The notes beneath the pieces were generated by a model. It did no database searches. It was not told the DNA's origin and saw only the letters and a program-made list of their open reading frames with translations. The position numbers were made by a program, and so were the translations under genes. A DNA stretch of 64,000 nucleotides from UBA6265 sp964526965. Lineage in GTDB: Bacteria > Chloroflexota > Chloroflexia > Thermomicrobiales > UBA6265. This document shows, one piece after another, positions 33,945 to 42,826 of the stretch; within the stretch, counting starts at the first letter, position 1; every line of letters begins with the position of its first letter. Location of the stretch: assembly GCA_964526965.1 (NCBI GenBank), contig CAZGML010000001.1, positions 1-64,000 of the forward strand, read 5' to 3'.

Positions 33945-34585
33945 GAAGACGCTCCCGACGGCAAGAAGCTCAACTTGTGGTGCAGGCGGCGACGGAGCTT
34001 CTCGATGTGTTGGAGGTAATCCGGGTTCCGGAAGCTCTCGCTCCACATGATGTATGCATCTTCGTTGTTATCGGTGTAATAACGAGGTTTCTTACCCTGA
34101 ATCGAAAATCCGTACTTACGATAGAGCTGTTGAGCACCATAGTTGCTCACGCGTACCTCGAGGGTGAGCCAGGTGGCTTCACGCCGAATAGCCTCGTCAA
34201 TGAGATTAAGGAACAGGAGTTCGCCCAGTCCCCTGCCCTGCAATTCCGGGAGCACACCAATAGTGGTGACGTGGGCTTCATCCAGCACGTGCCACATGCC
34301 GGCAAAGCCGACTATTGGTGGTATTTCCTTCTTCGAATCCCGACGGCCCAGGGGCCAGAACGCGAACCGACCCTGGCGGCGAGGGGTGCCGGGACCGATC
34401 TGCACAGGAATATCGCCGCTCTGTTCCGCATCCGGATCATCCCGCAATACGATGTAGTAGTTCTGTTTCGGGTTCCGGAGTTCCCGCCGATAAGCGGCAA
34501 GTGGCCAGGCATGCGTGAACGCCTGGCGTTCCACCGAGGAGACCTCGTCGATATCTTCCAATGTCATCGGCTCAAGAATGTACAC
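33941..34585 (-). CDS. rimI: Ribosomal-protein-alanine N-acetyltransferase RimI-like
   Basis: A GNAT acetyltransferase. MTLEDIDEVSSVERQAFTHAW is the RimI-type N terminus, VTTIGVLPELQGRGLGELL is the acetyl-CoA loop and EVRVSNYGAQQLYRKYGF follows. Between the second and third strands there is an insertion of about 45 residues, rich in Pro, Gly and Arg, absent from E. coli RimI. Start choice is uncertain: GTG 34585 fits the family length, but the frame stays open to 34669. It is coupled to tsaD, a common pairing. Confidence 0.85.
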   Translation of the reverse strand: MYILEPMTLEDIDEVSSVERQAFTHAWPLAAYRRELRNPKQNYYIVLRDDPDAEQSGDIPVQIGPGTPRRQGRFAFWPLGRRDSKKEIPPIVGFAGMWHVLDEAHVTTIGVLPELQGRGLGELLFLNLIDEAIRREATWLTLEVRVSNYGAQQLYRKYGFSIQGKKPRYYTDNNEDAYIMWSESFRNPDYLQHIEKLRRRLHHKLSFLPSGASS

Positions 34586-34697
34586 CTTAATACCCGTTGT
34601 GGTTACGCGTGCGTTCCCATGCACGTCCGACTTAATTCTACCGTACAAAACAAGGGACAAATGAGCCAAAGCTGCTGTACACTTTGTGGGCGGATGT

Positions 34698-34781
34698 GCC
34701 GGGGTGGCGGAATGGCAGACGCAGCGGACTCAAAATCCGCCGGGGAAACCCGTGGGGGTTCGAATCCCCCTCCCGGTACCA
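34698..34781 (+). tRNA. tRNA-Leu(CAA)
   Basis: Acceptor GCCGGGG pairs with TCCCGGT (two G-U pairs), followed by A and encoded CCA. The anticodon stem GCGGA/TCCGC encloses CTCAAAA with anticodon CAA at 34731-34733, reading UUG. A long variable arm (CGGGG/CCCGT) identifies a class II tRNA. The T arm is GGGGG/CCCCC with TTCGAAT. All parts are present. Confidence 0.96.
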
Positions 34782-34801
34782 ATAGTTCACGATACTACGC
34801 C

Positions 34802-34833
34802 AAAACCGGGCCTTTGTGCCCGGTTTTGTTGTT
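34802..34833 (+). terminator. Intrinsic terminator of tRNA-Leu
   Basis: AAAACCGGGC pairs with GCCCGGTTTT over a CTTTGT loop, then GTTGTTTC. It lies 20 bases after the tRNA. Confidence 0.85.
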
Positions 34834-34868
34834 TCTGAAGACTTTCGCACTCCTGCCTTTGAAACCAC

Positions 34869-35060
34869 TTGACATTTATCCAAATAAGAACGCTAATGTG
34901 AATGGTGCGACCAGAGACGTTCGCGCTTCACCTTGACGGGTGGATTGTCTCTGGTGCGCAGGCACCGGTATGTTCATTCCCACTACAACTCAAGGTCATT
35001 GGCTTTTCCGGGTGGCATAGCGCGTTTACTAACGCGCGCAGTTTTCAGGAGAGAGATTTC
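34869..35060 (+). promoter_or_regulatory. Promoter and structured leader of the solute-binding protein gene
   Basis: TTGACA at 34869-34874 and TAATGT at 34894-34899 (19-base spacer) could be a promoter. The leader then folds: CCAGAGAC (34908-34915) pairs perfectly with GTCTCTGG (34948-34955). GGTGC/GCACC closes a 4-base loop just after it. GCGCGTT (35020-35026) pairs with AACGCGC (35031-35037) and is followed by CAGTTTT, directly before the GGAGAG ribosome binding site. The last hairpin looks like a terminator or RBS-sequestering element, so a riboswitch or attenuator is possible. Confidence 0.45.
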
Positions 35061-36869
35061 GTGGCTAGTATTGATCCATCGCTTTCACGCCGAACAGTCG
35101 TTCAGGCAGGAGCTGCCGTAGCGGCGACTGTTGCACTCAAGGGCGCATCCGCACAGGACGCAAGTCCGGAATCAGCCGGTTCCGGGCCGATAGCTATCCC
35201 CTCCAGCGGGACCGAGAATCAGGCCCGCGGAGAAGGTGGCGAGCTCAAGATGCTGCAGTGGCAGGCACCGACAACCCTGAATCGATACCGAAGCACGGGC
35301 GTGAAAGATTACCTCGCTGGCTCATTGGTAATGGAACCCCTTTTTGTGGTGATGAAAGATGGTAGCCTCGCGCCGATGCTCGCCGACACAGTACCGAGCG
35401 TGGAAGATGGCACGCTGGCCGAGGACCTTACGTGGGCCACGGTGTCTCTCAAGCCAGATCTTCTCTGGAGTGATGGCGAGGCAGTCACCTCCGAGGATGT
35501 GCGGTTCACCTGGGAGTGGAACATCAATCAGGACAATGGCTCGTTCTCCTACGACATCTTTGCCACTGTTGAGGATGTTGAGATCATCGACGATCTCACC
35601 GTCACGTTCCATTTCAAGGAATCGAACCCGATCTGGTTTGAGGTAGTCTCCAGCTCTGGCGGCACCGTTATCCTGCCGCAGCACATTTTGCATGAGCAGA
35701 CTCAGGAGGTGAATGACGCCTTTGGTATCGCACCGATTGGCACAGGCCCGTTCGTGGTTACTGAGTTCACACCCAACGACCAGGCCGTATACGTTGCCAA
35801 CGAAAATTACCGCGAGCCGAACAAGCCATTCTTCAGTAGCGTATTGCTCAAGGGTGGTGGAGACGCTGCAGCGGCCGCCCGCTCGACGCTGCAGACAGGT
35901 GAGTACGACTTCGCCTGGCTGCTGAATGTGGAGCCTGAAATTCTCGAGCCGATGACTGGCGAGGATTCTCCAGGCGTGTTGGACATCACGCCGACTGTCT
36001 CGCTGGAATTCATGGACGTAAACATGAGTGACCCGCACACAGAGGTCAACGGCCAGTTCTCGGAAATGAACACGCCACACCCGATTCTTTCGGACGTGCG
36101 TGTGCGTAAAGCACTTGCTCTCGCGATCAATCGTGAAGTCATCACTTCCGAACTGTACCTGGAAGGCAATGAGCCGGCGGCCAACGTCATTCTTGGAAAC
36201 CCGGCTATCGATACATCCCACAATACCGCCGTCTACGATCAGGGAGAGGCGAAGGCCCTACTGGACGAAGCAGGATGGGTGCTGGAAGACGGCGCGCAGG
36301 TTCGAACCAAGGATGGCGAGGAGCTTAGACTCAGCCTGGCAACATCCGTGAGCTCAATCCGACAGAAGACACAATCGATTATCCAGGCAAATCTAGCGGA
36401 AGTTGGAATTGCTGTCGAACTCGAGCAGATTGATGCCGGCCTCTTCTTCGATGGCTCGGCCGGGAATGACCAGAACCTCACCCACTTCTACCGCGACCTG
36501 CAGTTCTACTCTACGAGCGTAGGTAACGCGCGCCCGCTTACCTTGATGAACAACTGGTACACGGGACCTGAGGGCGCTAATATCGCCCAGAAATCCAACG
36601 GGTGGTCGGCTTCGAACAACTCGCGTTGGCAGAACGAAGAGTACGACGCGGAACTTGAAGCGGCCCGAGTTGAATCAGACGATGAGAAGCTGATCGAGCG
36701 ACTGATCAACCTCAACGATATGGTGGTCAACGATTACGCCGTGATTCCGCTGGTGCACTACGGTTTGAATGTTGGTTACAGCAAGCGCCTGAACGCCGAG
36801 AACTTCGGTTTTGGTCCGTTCGAGTACCACTACTGGAACATAGCCAACTGGAATCTTGCAGAGCGTTAG
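35061..36869 (+). CDS. ABC transporter substrate-binding protein, family 5 (602 aa)
   Basis: An extracytoplasmic oligopeptide/nickel-type solute-binding protein. The N terminus LSRRTVVQAGAAVAATVAL is a twin-arginine signal without a lipobox Cys. KPDLLWSDGEAVTSEDVRFTWEW and VRKALALAINREVI are the SBP_bac_5 signatures. GTG 35061 follows GGAGAG. No permease or ATPase lies beside it, so its transporter partner is elsewhere. The mature protein should be released, or held by another component. Confidence 0.88.
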   Translation: MASIDPSLSRRTVVQAGAAVAATVALKGASAQDASPESAGSGPIAIPSSGTENQARGEGGELKMLQWQAPTTLNRYRSTGVKDYLAGSLVMEPLFVVMKDGSLAPMLADTVPSVEDGTLAEDLTWATVSLKPDLLWSDGEAVTSEDVRFTWEWNINQDNGSFSYDIFATVEDVEIIDDLTVTFHFKESNPIWFEVVSSSGGTVILPQHILHEQTQEVNDAFGIAPIGTGPFVVTEFTPNDQAVYVANENYREPNKPFFSSVLLKGGGDAAAAARSTLQTGEYDFAWLLNVEPEILEPMTGEDSPGVLDITPTVSLEFMDVNMSDPHTEVNGQFSEMNTPHPILSDVRVRKALALAINREVITSELYLEGNEPAANVILGNPAIDTSHNTAVYDQGEAKALLDEAGWVLEDGAQVRTKDGEELRLSLATSVSSIRQKTQSIIQANLAEVGIAVELEQIDAGLFFDGSAGNDQNLTHFYRDLQFYSTSVGNARPLTLMNNWYTGPEGANIAQKSNGWSASNNSRWQNEEYDAELEAARVESDDEKLIERLINLNDMVVNDYAVIPLVHYGLNVGYSKRLNAENFGFGPFEYHYWNIANWNLAER

Positions 36870-36890
36870 TAAACAACGAAGACAGGTAAA

Positions 36891-36926
36891 CGAAGCGCAG
36901 GCCATCCCGCCTGCGCTTCGTGTTTT
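36891..36926 (+). terminator. Intrinsic terminator after the solute-binding protein gene
   Basis: CGAAGCGCAGGC (36891-36902) pairs perfectly with GCCTGCGCTTCG (36909-36920), then TGTTTTC. Confidence 0.85.
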
Positions 36927-36946
36927 CACGCTCGCTGCAAGCTCAC

Positions 36947-37558
36947 CTACTCCATCGTTATATGAATATGCTGTGCGAGTTCTTGCGGGGTGCTATGGCC
37001 AGTAACGATCATTTCGGTGGCAAGCATGGAATTGCTTTCGCTTTGCAGTTGCGTCATCAGGATCGGCGCGAACGCGCGCACGAACTCATTCGGATTCGGC
37101 TGTTCGGTTACATACGGCACATTCCGCAGCCGATCCTGCAATACCCGCAGCGAGTCCTGACCATGGTCCGTCGGTAACAACAGGATTACGCGACTCGCCA
37201 CGTCCAGGGCAGCCCTGGCCCGCTGGATATGCTCCTCGTCCTCGTAGACGCTCTGCCCGCCGCCAAAAGTGATGACTGTGTTGGTGGGGTTCTCGCGCAT
37301 CACTCGCTCGACACTCATGACCTCGTAGGGCTTCCAGGCCTTCACCAACTCACGCAGGCCGCCCTGCTCCATTGCCTTTCGCTCAACGTCCGGATCGAGC
37401 CCGAACTCCGGGTACCATTCGCTCCGCAGTTCATCGAGCTCAACGAGTGGCCAATTCAATAACTCAGACAACGCAGTACCCACAGCAGATTTCCCAACTC
37501 CGGTTGGGCCGATCAGCACGATACTGCCACGCTCTTGCTGTTTGCTCAGAACAACCAC
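36947..37558 (-). CDS. Shikimate-kinase-like P-loop protein (203 aa)
   Basis: The P-loop GPTGVGKSAVGTAL and the shikimate-kinase-like segment LVELDELRSE are visible, with TFGGGQSVYEDEE in the position of the substrate-binding Gly-Gly-Gly motif of AroK. The usual LID arginines are less clear. No other aro gene is nearby, so this may be a kinase of another small molecule. GTG 37558 overlaps the upstream YdcF-like gene by 13 bases. Confidence 0.7.
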   Translation of the reverse strand: MVVLSKQQERGSIVLIGPTGVGKSAVGTALSELLNWPLVELDELRSEWYPEFGLDPDVERKAMEQGGLRELVKAWKPYEVMSVERVMRENPTNTVITFGGGQSVYEDEEHIQRARAALDVASRVILLLPTDHGQDSLRVLQDRLRNVPYVTEQPNPNEFVRAFAPILMTQLQSESNSMLATEMIVTGHSTPQELAQHIHITME

Positions 37559-38298
37559 CTCGGAATTTGTACGATAACAGCTACCGTTTCTCGAAATACG
37601 TAGCTGAACTCCCCTGCGCTCCAGGGTTCAATCGGACTGTACGGCGTTGGGGAAGTATATGACTCAAAGCCTACGGCATTGGACATACGCTCGGCCCGGA
37701 AGAGATGGAAACCATCGCTCACTATGAGAACGCGTTCGATCCCGTGAGGTTCCGCCACATCGCGCGCGCCTGTCATGTTCTCCCAGGTATTCCGACCTTC
37801 ATTTTCCAGCAGGATCACGCTTTCGGGCACGCCCCGCTCCTGGAGCCAGTCGCTGGAAACACCAGCCTCCGTGTACGGATCGCCCTCTATGCGGCCGCCA
37901 GTGACGATAATCCATTCGGCGTGGCCAGACTCATATAACTCAAGGGCGTGTTGCAGACGCCCTTCCAGGTAGGCACCAGGCGTGCCGTAGTTCTGAGTGG
38001 TGCCGAGGACGATAATGGCATCTACCTCACGAGCTTCGTCACCGTGAGCTTCCGCGTAGATCGCCACCATGAATCCGAACCCGACAAGCATTGCCGATGC
38101 CATCAATACTGCCAGCACGACCACCCACCGACGATGCCCAGCCTTTTCCTGAGCGAAACTCAAATCGGTATAGCGCTCAAGCGACGGATTCTCGAAACCG
38201 TCCGTACGCTGAAAAGGCCACGAACGTTCGGACTTGTGGGAGACCGTTTCCTGATTCGGTCCTTCGGGACGGTAAGACATCTCGTCAGCCTTGTTCAT
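37546..38298 (-). CDS. YdcF/DUF218-family membrane protein (250 aa)
   Basis: One N-terminal membrane helix (WVVVLAVLMASAMLVGFGFMV, residues about 56-76) anchors a DUF218 domain. DAIIVLGTTQNYGTPGAYLEGRLQ and WIIVTGGR open it; LLENEGRNTWENM and LIVSDGFHLFRAERM close it. Family members bind nucleotides or act in envelope polysaccharide metabolism. It is 13 bases coupled with the P-loop gene. Confidence 0.85.
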   Translation of the reverse strand: MNKADEMSYRPEGPNQETVSHKSERSWPFQRTDGFENPSLERYTDLSFAQEKAGHRRWVVVLAVLMASAMLVGFGFMVAIYAEAHGDEAREVDAIIVLGTTQNYGTPGAYLEGRLQHALELYESGHAEWIIVTGGRIEGDPYTEAGVSSDWLQERGVPESVILLENEGRNTWENMTGARDVAEPHGIERVLIVSDGFHLFRAERMSNAVGFESYTSPTPYSPIEPWSAGEFSYVFRETVAVIVQIPRWLF

Positions 38299-38359
38299 AA
38301 TCAGAAATATGACACCCTCTTCGATTCTCTACAAGAGAGAGCGAGCGAAATCAGCGTCA

Positions 38360-39619
38360 CTAACGTGCGTTAAGCTGCAATTCGATGACGGGAATGGTCA
38401 CACCCGGCTTTCTTGTGGGGATAGTGAGGATCACATCACCCGCTTCTTCCGCCATTTCGATTGTCTGCGGTATAGCGGCTGGATCGGCATCTTTGAACCG
38501 GATTTCCGAACCATCGTGGACGAACCGTGCGAAGCTGACCTTTCCCGCCAAGCCTTCCAGATGTATGTGTGCCAACGGCCAATTCAGGATATGCAGGTAG
38601 AGCCGGTCGTCATGTTGGGTGTACCGACAATCCGGCGGTGGTATGTGCTCGCTGGCCGAGCAGCCGTGGATCGCCCGGCTGTGGAGTCGCATCCACTCAC
38701 CTATTATCGCCAGGGTCTCCCGAGCCTCGGGTTGGATCTCGCCGCGCGCATTCGGACCCACATTTAACAGCAGGTTGCCACCCTTGCTCACCGTATCGAT
38801 GAGGAGCGAGAGCAGAAGATCTGGTGACTTCCAGTTGTGATTGTCACGATCGTATCCCCAGCTTCCATTGAGCGTTTGGCATGTCTCCCAAATAACGCGC
38901 TCGCCGTTGCGTGTTGGCCAACGCTTGGCCTGGTACTCCTCAGGCGTTACGAGATCCGCGCCGTCGGAATAATCGATGCGATCGTTGAGAATGATCTCCG
39001 GCTGCAACTCGCGTGTCATCTCAACGAGAGCGGGCGAATCCCAATCCGCGGCGGAACGCTCTGGCGGGGTCCAGTCGTACCACATCACATTGATTTTGCC
39101 GTAGTTTGTGAGCAGCTCCCGTACCTGCGCGAACATGTACTCGCGGTAGCGATTCCAATCCCGCCCCTGGTTGAACTCTTCCGGGTCCATTTCCCGCATG
39201 GGGTGCGGACTATCCAGCGTGTAATCGGAATGATGCCAATCGATCACGGAATAATAGAACCCTACCTTGAATCCTTCTGCGCGAAATGCGTCAATCCATT
39301 CCCGCAACACATCTCGGCCTGCTGGCGCGTTTGTAACCTTGAAGGCGGTGGTAGCGGTATCCCACATCGCGAACCCATCGTGGTGTTTGGCGGTAAAGAT
39401 CGCGTACTTCATACCGGCAGATTTGGCATGTCGGGCCCAGTCAACGGGGTCGTACAGGTCAGCATCGAAGTAATTCATATAGCGCCCGTACTCTTCTGTG
39501 GTGCGCTTTTCCCGGCTTTGCACCCATTCGTGGCGCGCTGCAACGGAGTAGATTCCCCAATGAATGAACAAGCCAAATCGGTCGCGAACAAACCACTCCA
39601 TGTGCTCTGGAACAATCAC
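38360..39619 (-). CDS. Alpha-L-fucosidase, glycoside hydrolase family 29 (419 aa)
   Basis: A GH29 catalytic barrel. RFGLFIHWGIYSV opens it, YAIFTAKHHDGFAMWD follows, and the nucleophile is the Asp of INVMWYDWTPP. LLSLLIDTVSKGGNLLLNVGP is a strong family landmark. No signal peptide is present, implying intracellular processing of imported fucosylated oligosaccharide. GTG 39619 has GGGAAGGG 8 bases upstream; a longer frame adds 79 unconserved residues. A short C-terminal beta domain completes it. Confidence 0.92.
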   Translation of the reverse strand: MIVPEHMEWFVRDRFGLFIHWGIYSVAARHEWVQSREKRTTEEYGRYMNYFDADLYDPVDWARHAKSAGMKYAIFTAKHHDGFAMWDTATTAFKVTNAPAGRDVLREWIDAFRAEGFKVGFYYSVIDWHHSDYTLDSPHPMREMDPEEFNQGRDWNRYREYMFAQVRELLTNYGKINVMWYDWTPPERSAADWDSPALVEMTRELQPEIILNDRIDYSDGADLVTPEEYQAKRWPTRNGERVIWETCQTLNGSWGYDRDNHNWKSPDLLLSLLIDTVSKGGNLLLNVGPNARGEIQPEARETLAIIGEWMRLHSRAIHGCSASEHIPPPDCRYTQHDDRLYLHILNWPLAHIHLEGLAGKVSFARFVHDGSEIRFKDADPAAIPQTIEMAEEAGDVILTIPTRKPGVTIPVIELQLNAR

Positions 39620-39802
39620 GTTAATCACCCTTCCCTTTGCGTCAGCCCTGGCCGAAGCTGCTCGCACATATACCCGTTGCGCATAGTCGACGCATAAATC
39701 AGGGGGTCCGTACACTTGCAGAACATCAGCAATACAACGCACACTCATGATAAGAGGTTTTCGCATCTTGCCCATCGGCATCTTGAGGCGCCAGGAGTTC
39801 AG

Positions 39803-41044
39803 ATGAACGCACACCCTGTTGCAGGGCAACCACCAGCATCGCGTCGGCGACAGCACTGGTCCAGACGCAAGAAAATTGCGGTCTGGATTGTGGCGTTGAT
39901 GATCTTGACCCCATTCCTGGCTGCCGGTATCTATGTCTGGAACATTACCCGTGCCATCGAAGGGGCGCAGGACCAGGCCGTTGTTGAGTTGCCAACGAGC
40001 ATTACCAAGCTCGGTGGTGTCAGCGATGATGATGACGAATCAACCGACGCCACGCCTGAATCCGTTGCTGACGATTCCGGCAACCACATCACCGAAGACA
40101 TTGAGCCAACTGCCACGGTGGGGCCAGAGCAATCCTCCTCTTCCAACAACAACCCTTCGGCACTTGGAATCGCTCGCGACATCATCGGCACCGGTACGCG
40201 TGCGGATGTGGTTCGTCCCAGCGAGGCCTGGCCCGATGAAAATCACATCAATGTAATGGTGCTCGGCGTTGATACACGAGAAGTTGAGGGCGACCAAAAC
40301 GCTGACGTGATTATGGTGGCGCGAATCGACTTCGTAACCAACGAGGTTCGCGTTGTCTCGATTCCGCGCGACCTCCAGGTGGAAATACCTGGCCATGGCC
40401 TCAGCAAGATCAACGGCGCGTACAACATCGGCGTTAAGGAAGATCCGGACAACAACATCGCCGGCGTGCTGATGATGCGAGACACCATTGAATACAACTT
40501 CGGCGTGCCGATCCACGAATTTGTGTTGGTGGACTTCGAGGGATTTGAGGAAGTCATCGACGCCGTTGGTGGCATCACAATCGATGTGCCCGAGCGAATT
40601 GAAGATGACGCCTACCCCACCGAGGACTTCGGTACGACCACACTCATCATCGAAGAAGGCAAGCAGGAAATGGACGGTGACACCGCCCTCGCCTATGCCC
40701 GCACCCGGCACCAGGATAGTGATGACCATCGACGGGAGCGCCAGATGCTCGTGCTGCGCGCCCTGCTGGATAAGGGGCAGTCGCTCGGCTCACTCACCCG
40801 CGTGACGCAGGTGATTCGCGCCGCCGGTGGCGCCGTGCTCACCAGTTTCGGGTGGGAGAAACAACTGGCATTGGCCAACATCGCTCTCGACCTCAATCAG
40901 CGGGACATCGTGATGGAGAACATCACCGAACCGTTGGTAACCCCGGGTACTTCGGAAGAAGGCGCCTGGATTTACATCGGGGATCCCGAAGAGCTCGCCG
41001 AGTTTATCGATATGGTGCTTTCTGGCGAATCAGCGGACGAGTGA
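39803..41044 (+). CDS. LytR-CpsA-Psr family cell-wall ligase (413 aa)
   Basis: An LCP protein that attaches glycopolymers to the wall or outer envelope. A basic N terminus and one membrane helix (AVWIVALMILTPFLAAGIYV) precede an acidic, low-complexity linker of about 70 residues. The LCP domain has VMVLGVDTRE, VSIPRDLQVEIPGHGLSKINGAY, VDAVGGITIDVP and ALAYARTRHQDSDDHRRERQ, which carry the catalytic Arg and Asp. AGGAG precedes ATG 39803. It is convergent with rnz, overlapping it by 15 bases. Confidence 0.93.
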   Translation: MNAHPVAGQPPASRRRQHWSRRKKIAVWIVALMILTPFLAAGIYVWNITRAIEGAQDQAVVELPTSITKLGGVSDDDDESTDATPESVADDSGNHITEDIEPTATVGPEQSSSSNNNPSALGIARDIIGTGTRADVVRPSEAWPDENHINVMVLGVDTREVEGDQNADVIMVARIDFVTNEVRVVSIPRDLQVEIPGHGLSKINGAYNIGVKEDPDNNIAGVLMMRDTIEYNFGVPIHEFVLVDFEGFEEVIDAVGGITIDVPERIEDDAYPTEDFGTTTLIIEEGKQEMDGDTALAYARTRHQDSDDHRRERQMLVLRALLDKGQSLGSLTRVTQVIRAAGGAVLTSFGWEKQLALANIALDLNQRDIVMENITEPLVTPGTSEEGAWIYIGDPEELAEFIDMVLSGESADE

Positions 41045-41962
41045 CGACACATAGCCGTGTTCGAACTTGATCGTGCCGGTCAATCCGCTTTCACCAATCG
41101 TTGTGTTCTCGAACACATCCGTAGCGTTTCGCAGGAATTCAACCGGGTCAGTCAATCCCACGCCGAAATGCGTTAGCCACAGCGCGCCCACCTGCGCATC
41201 GCGCGCCAGCGTCGCCGCCTCCCGAAACGTCATATGGCCGCGCTCTGCGGCCGTGTCGGCATCGGCATCATCTCCGTGTGTGCCTTCAGCGATGAGGAGA
41301 TCCACACCAGCCATCAACTCGCGCACAGCATTCGTCGGACGTGTGTCTGTGGCAATGCCGAATGAAACACCTTCCCGAGGGCCGGAGAGCACAGCATCAG
41401 GGCGTATCACCTCGCCATTCACAGTCACACGTTCGCCCTTCTGCAGCAGGGACCACTGTTCCCTGGGGATGCCGAGTGCCTCCGCCTTCTGCGGCAGGAA
41501 GGCAGGCTGGCGGTCGAGATCGCATCGATACGTGAGGACCGGCCCGCGATGCTTCCCTTCTGCTGCAGTCACACGTACACCACTCGGAAGGGTGCCTGTA
41601 TCGCCCTGCCCCAGCTCATGGATATAGACCTCGAACGGCAATTTGCCGACGATGACAAAGAGCCCTTCCACCACCTGGTATGTCCCCGCCGGACCGAGGA
41701 TATGCAGCGGCTCGGTTTTGCCGGAATGGGCCAGGGTGTGCATAAGCCCAGGCAAGCCGGCAACGTGATCGGCATGGAAATGTGTGAGCAATATCGAATC
41801 CAGCCGCTTGAAGCCCCAGCCATGTTCGCGCATGGCTACCTGGGTTCCCTCGCCACAGTCGATAAGATGCAAATGCGACCCCACTCGAAAGAGGGTGGCC
41901 GAAAGGTAGCGATCTGGTAGCGGCATCATGGCTCCTGTTCCCAGGAGCAGCACGTCTATCAT
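41030..41962 (-). CDS. rnz: Ribonuclease Z
   Basis: tRNA 3'-processing endonuclease of the metallo-beta-lactamase fold, 310 residues. Motif II is LLTHFHADHVAGLPG, with HRGPVLTYR, GIATDTRP and AEGTHGDDADADTAAERGHM holding further metal and exosite residues. The start is ATG 41962 (MIDVLLLGTGAMMP); a TTG 7 codons upstream is possible. It overlaps the LCP gene tail to tail. Confidence 0.9.
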   Translation of the reverse strand: MIDVLLLGTGAMMPLPDRYLSATLFRVGSHLHLIDCGEGTQVAMREHGWGFKRLDSILLTHFHADHVAGLPGLMHTLAHSGKTEPLHILGPAGTYQVVEGLFVIVGKLPFEVYIHELGQGDTGTLPSGVRVTAAEGKHRGPVLTYRCDLDRQPAFLPQKAEALGIPREQWSLLQKGERVTVNGEVIRPDAVLSGPREGVSFGIATDTRPTNAVRELMAGVDLLIAEGTHGDDADADTAAERGHMTFREAATLARDAQVGALWLTHFGVGLTDPVEFLRNATDVFENTTIGESGLTGTIKFEHGYVSSLVR

Positions 41963-41983
41963 AGGTACTTTCGCTTGCGCCAA

Positions 41984-42323
41984 ATGAAGGGCACAGTATA
42001 CAATCCGGCTGGTTATCCGTAGTGGATACCTTTGCTTTCATCATCTATCAGAAGGGCTCTTAATGCTACAGACAGTCCTTGTCACGATCGATGCCCTGAA
42101 GCGCTAGAGTAGCCAGGTACTCCCCGACTCCTCTTACGTTCACGGCATCGAACCCACGTGATCTCCTCGCACCCCGCGAGGGCGGTTTTGTATTGCCTGA
42201 ACGAAAGAGAGCTTTTTGTGACACAAACCCTTGTGAATGATGCCGCCATGTGCGGCGTACAACTCCTCGACCCATCGAATTTCGCGTGTTGCGCCGATTA
42301 CGGCCAACGCCGAGGGTTTGACA
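41984..42323. other. 340-base intergenic stretch with hairpins, no clear gene
   Basis: Between rnz and the RNHCP gene. CCTCGC/GCGAGG (42164-42180) closes a 5-base loop and is followed by GCGGTTTTG, a weak terminator. GCCGC/GCGGC (42242-42256) and GTTG..CCG/CGG..CAAC (near 42287-42306) form two further hairpins ahead of the RNHCP gene. These could be its leader. No coding frame here shows family similarity or a good ribosome binding site. Confidence 0.35.
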
Positions 42324-42788
42324 TTGTCATTCACAGAATACGACTCGGATTACGAGTACGAAACCCAGGAAAAGTTCCACAAGCGTACCAATTCTTCGCG
42401 GTCGGCGCGCAAGCGCACCCGTTTAACACGACCGCCCCGAACAGCAGAAGATCAGGCGTTTCGATGTGTCCACTGCAAGCAGTGTATTGGCGCACCAATC
42501 ACTGGTGGCAAACATCGTAACCACTGCCCGAACTGCCTTTGGAGCCGACACGTTGACCTTCGCGTGCCAGGTGATCGCAAGAGCGATTGCCATGCTGCGA
42601 TGGAACCGATCGGCAGAATCGTGCGGCGTAATGGTGAACAAGTGCTCTTGCACGAATGTCGCGGGTGCGGCAAGCAGGATCCGAACAGGATCGCGGCGGA
42701 CGATAGTCCGCTCCTGCTCATCAGGTTGCCACTGCTCGTGAACCCGGCGGAAAGCATGATTGATACAACGGACCAGGAATCTGCCTGA
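42324..42788 (+). CDS. RNHCP-domain zinc protein (154 aa)
   Basis: The C-terminal half is the RNHCP domain: FRCVHCKQC, KHRNHCPNCLWSRHVD, VPGDRKSDC, MEPI and HECRGCGKQDPNRIAADD, with four Cys pairs likely binding zinc. The N-terminal 60 residues are basic and low in complexity (KRTNSSRSARKRTRLTR), as in proteins that bind RNA or DNA. I chose TTG 42324 because GAGGG lies 7 bases upstream; ATG 42237 would add 29 residues with no support. The function is not known. Confidence 0.75.
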   Translation: MSFTEYDSDYEYETQEKFHKRTNSSRSARKRTRLTRPPRTAEDQAFRCVHCKQCIGAPITGGKHRNHCPNCLWSRHVDLRVPGDRKSDCHAAMEPIGRIVRRNGEQVLLHECRGCGKQDPNRIAADDSPLLLIRLPLLVNPAESMIDTTDQESA

Positions 42789-42794
42789 TGTACA

Positions 42795-42826
42795 GCGGCG
42801 AGGGATGAATCCCTCGCCGCTTTTTG
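42795..42826 (+). terminator. Intrinsic terminator of the RNHCP gene
   Basis: GCGGCGAGGGA pairs perfectly with TCCCTCGCCGC, then TTTTTG. The convergent hydrolase gene ends directly beyond it. Confidence 0.9.

Noticed and set aside
34638..34883. An 81-residue reverse-strand frame containing YREGDSNPHGFPRRIL
   Set aside because: It is the reverse-strand translation of tRNA-Leu(CAA), a known artefact.
42066..42334. Small reverse-strand genes in the rnz-RNHCP gap
   Set aside because: No ribosome binding site, no family similarity, and they cross the hairpins.
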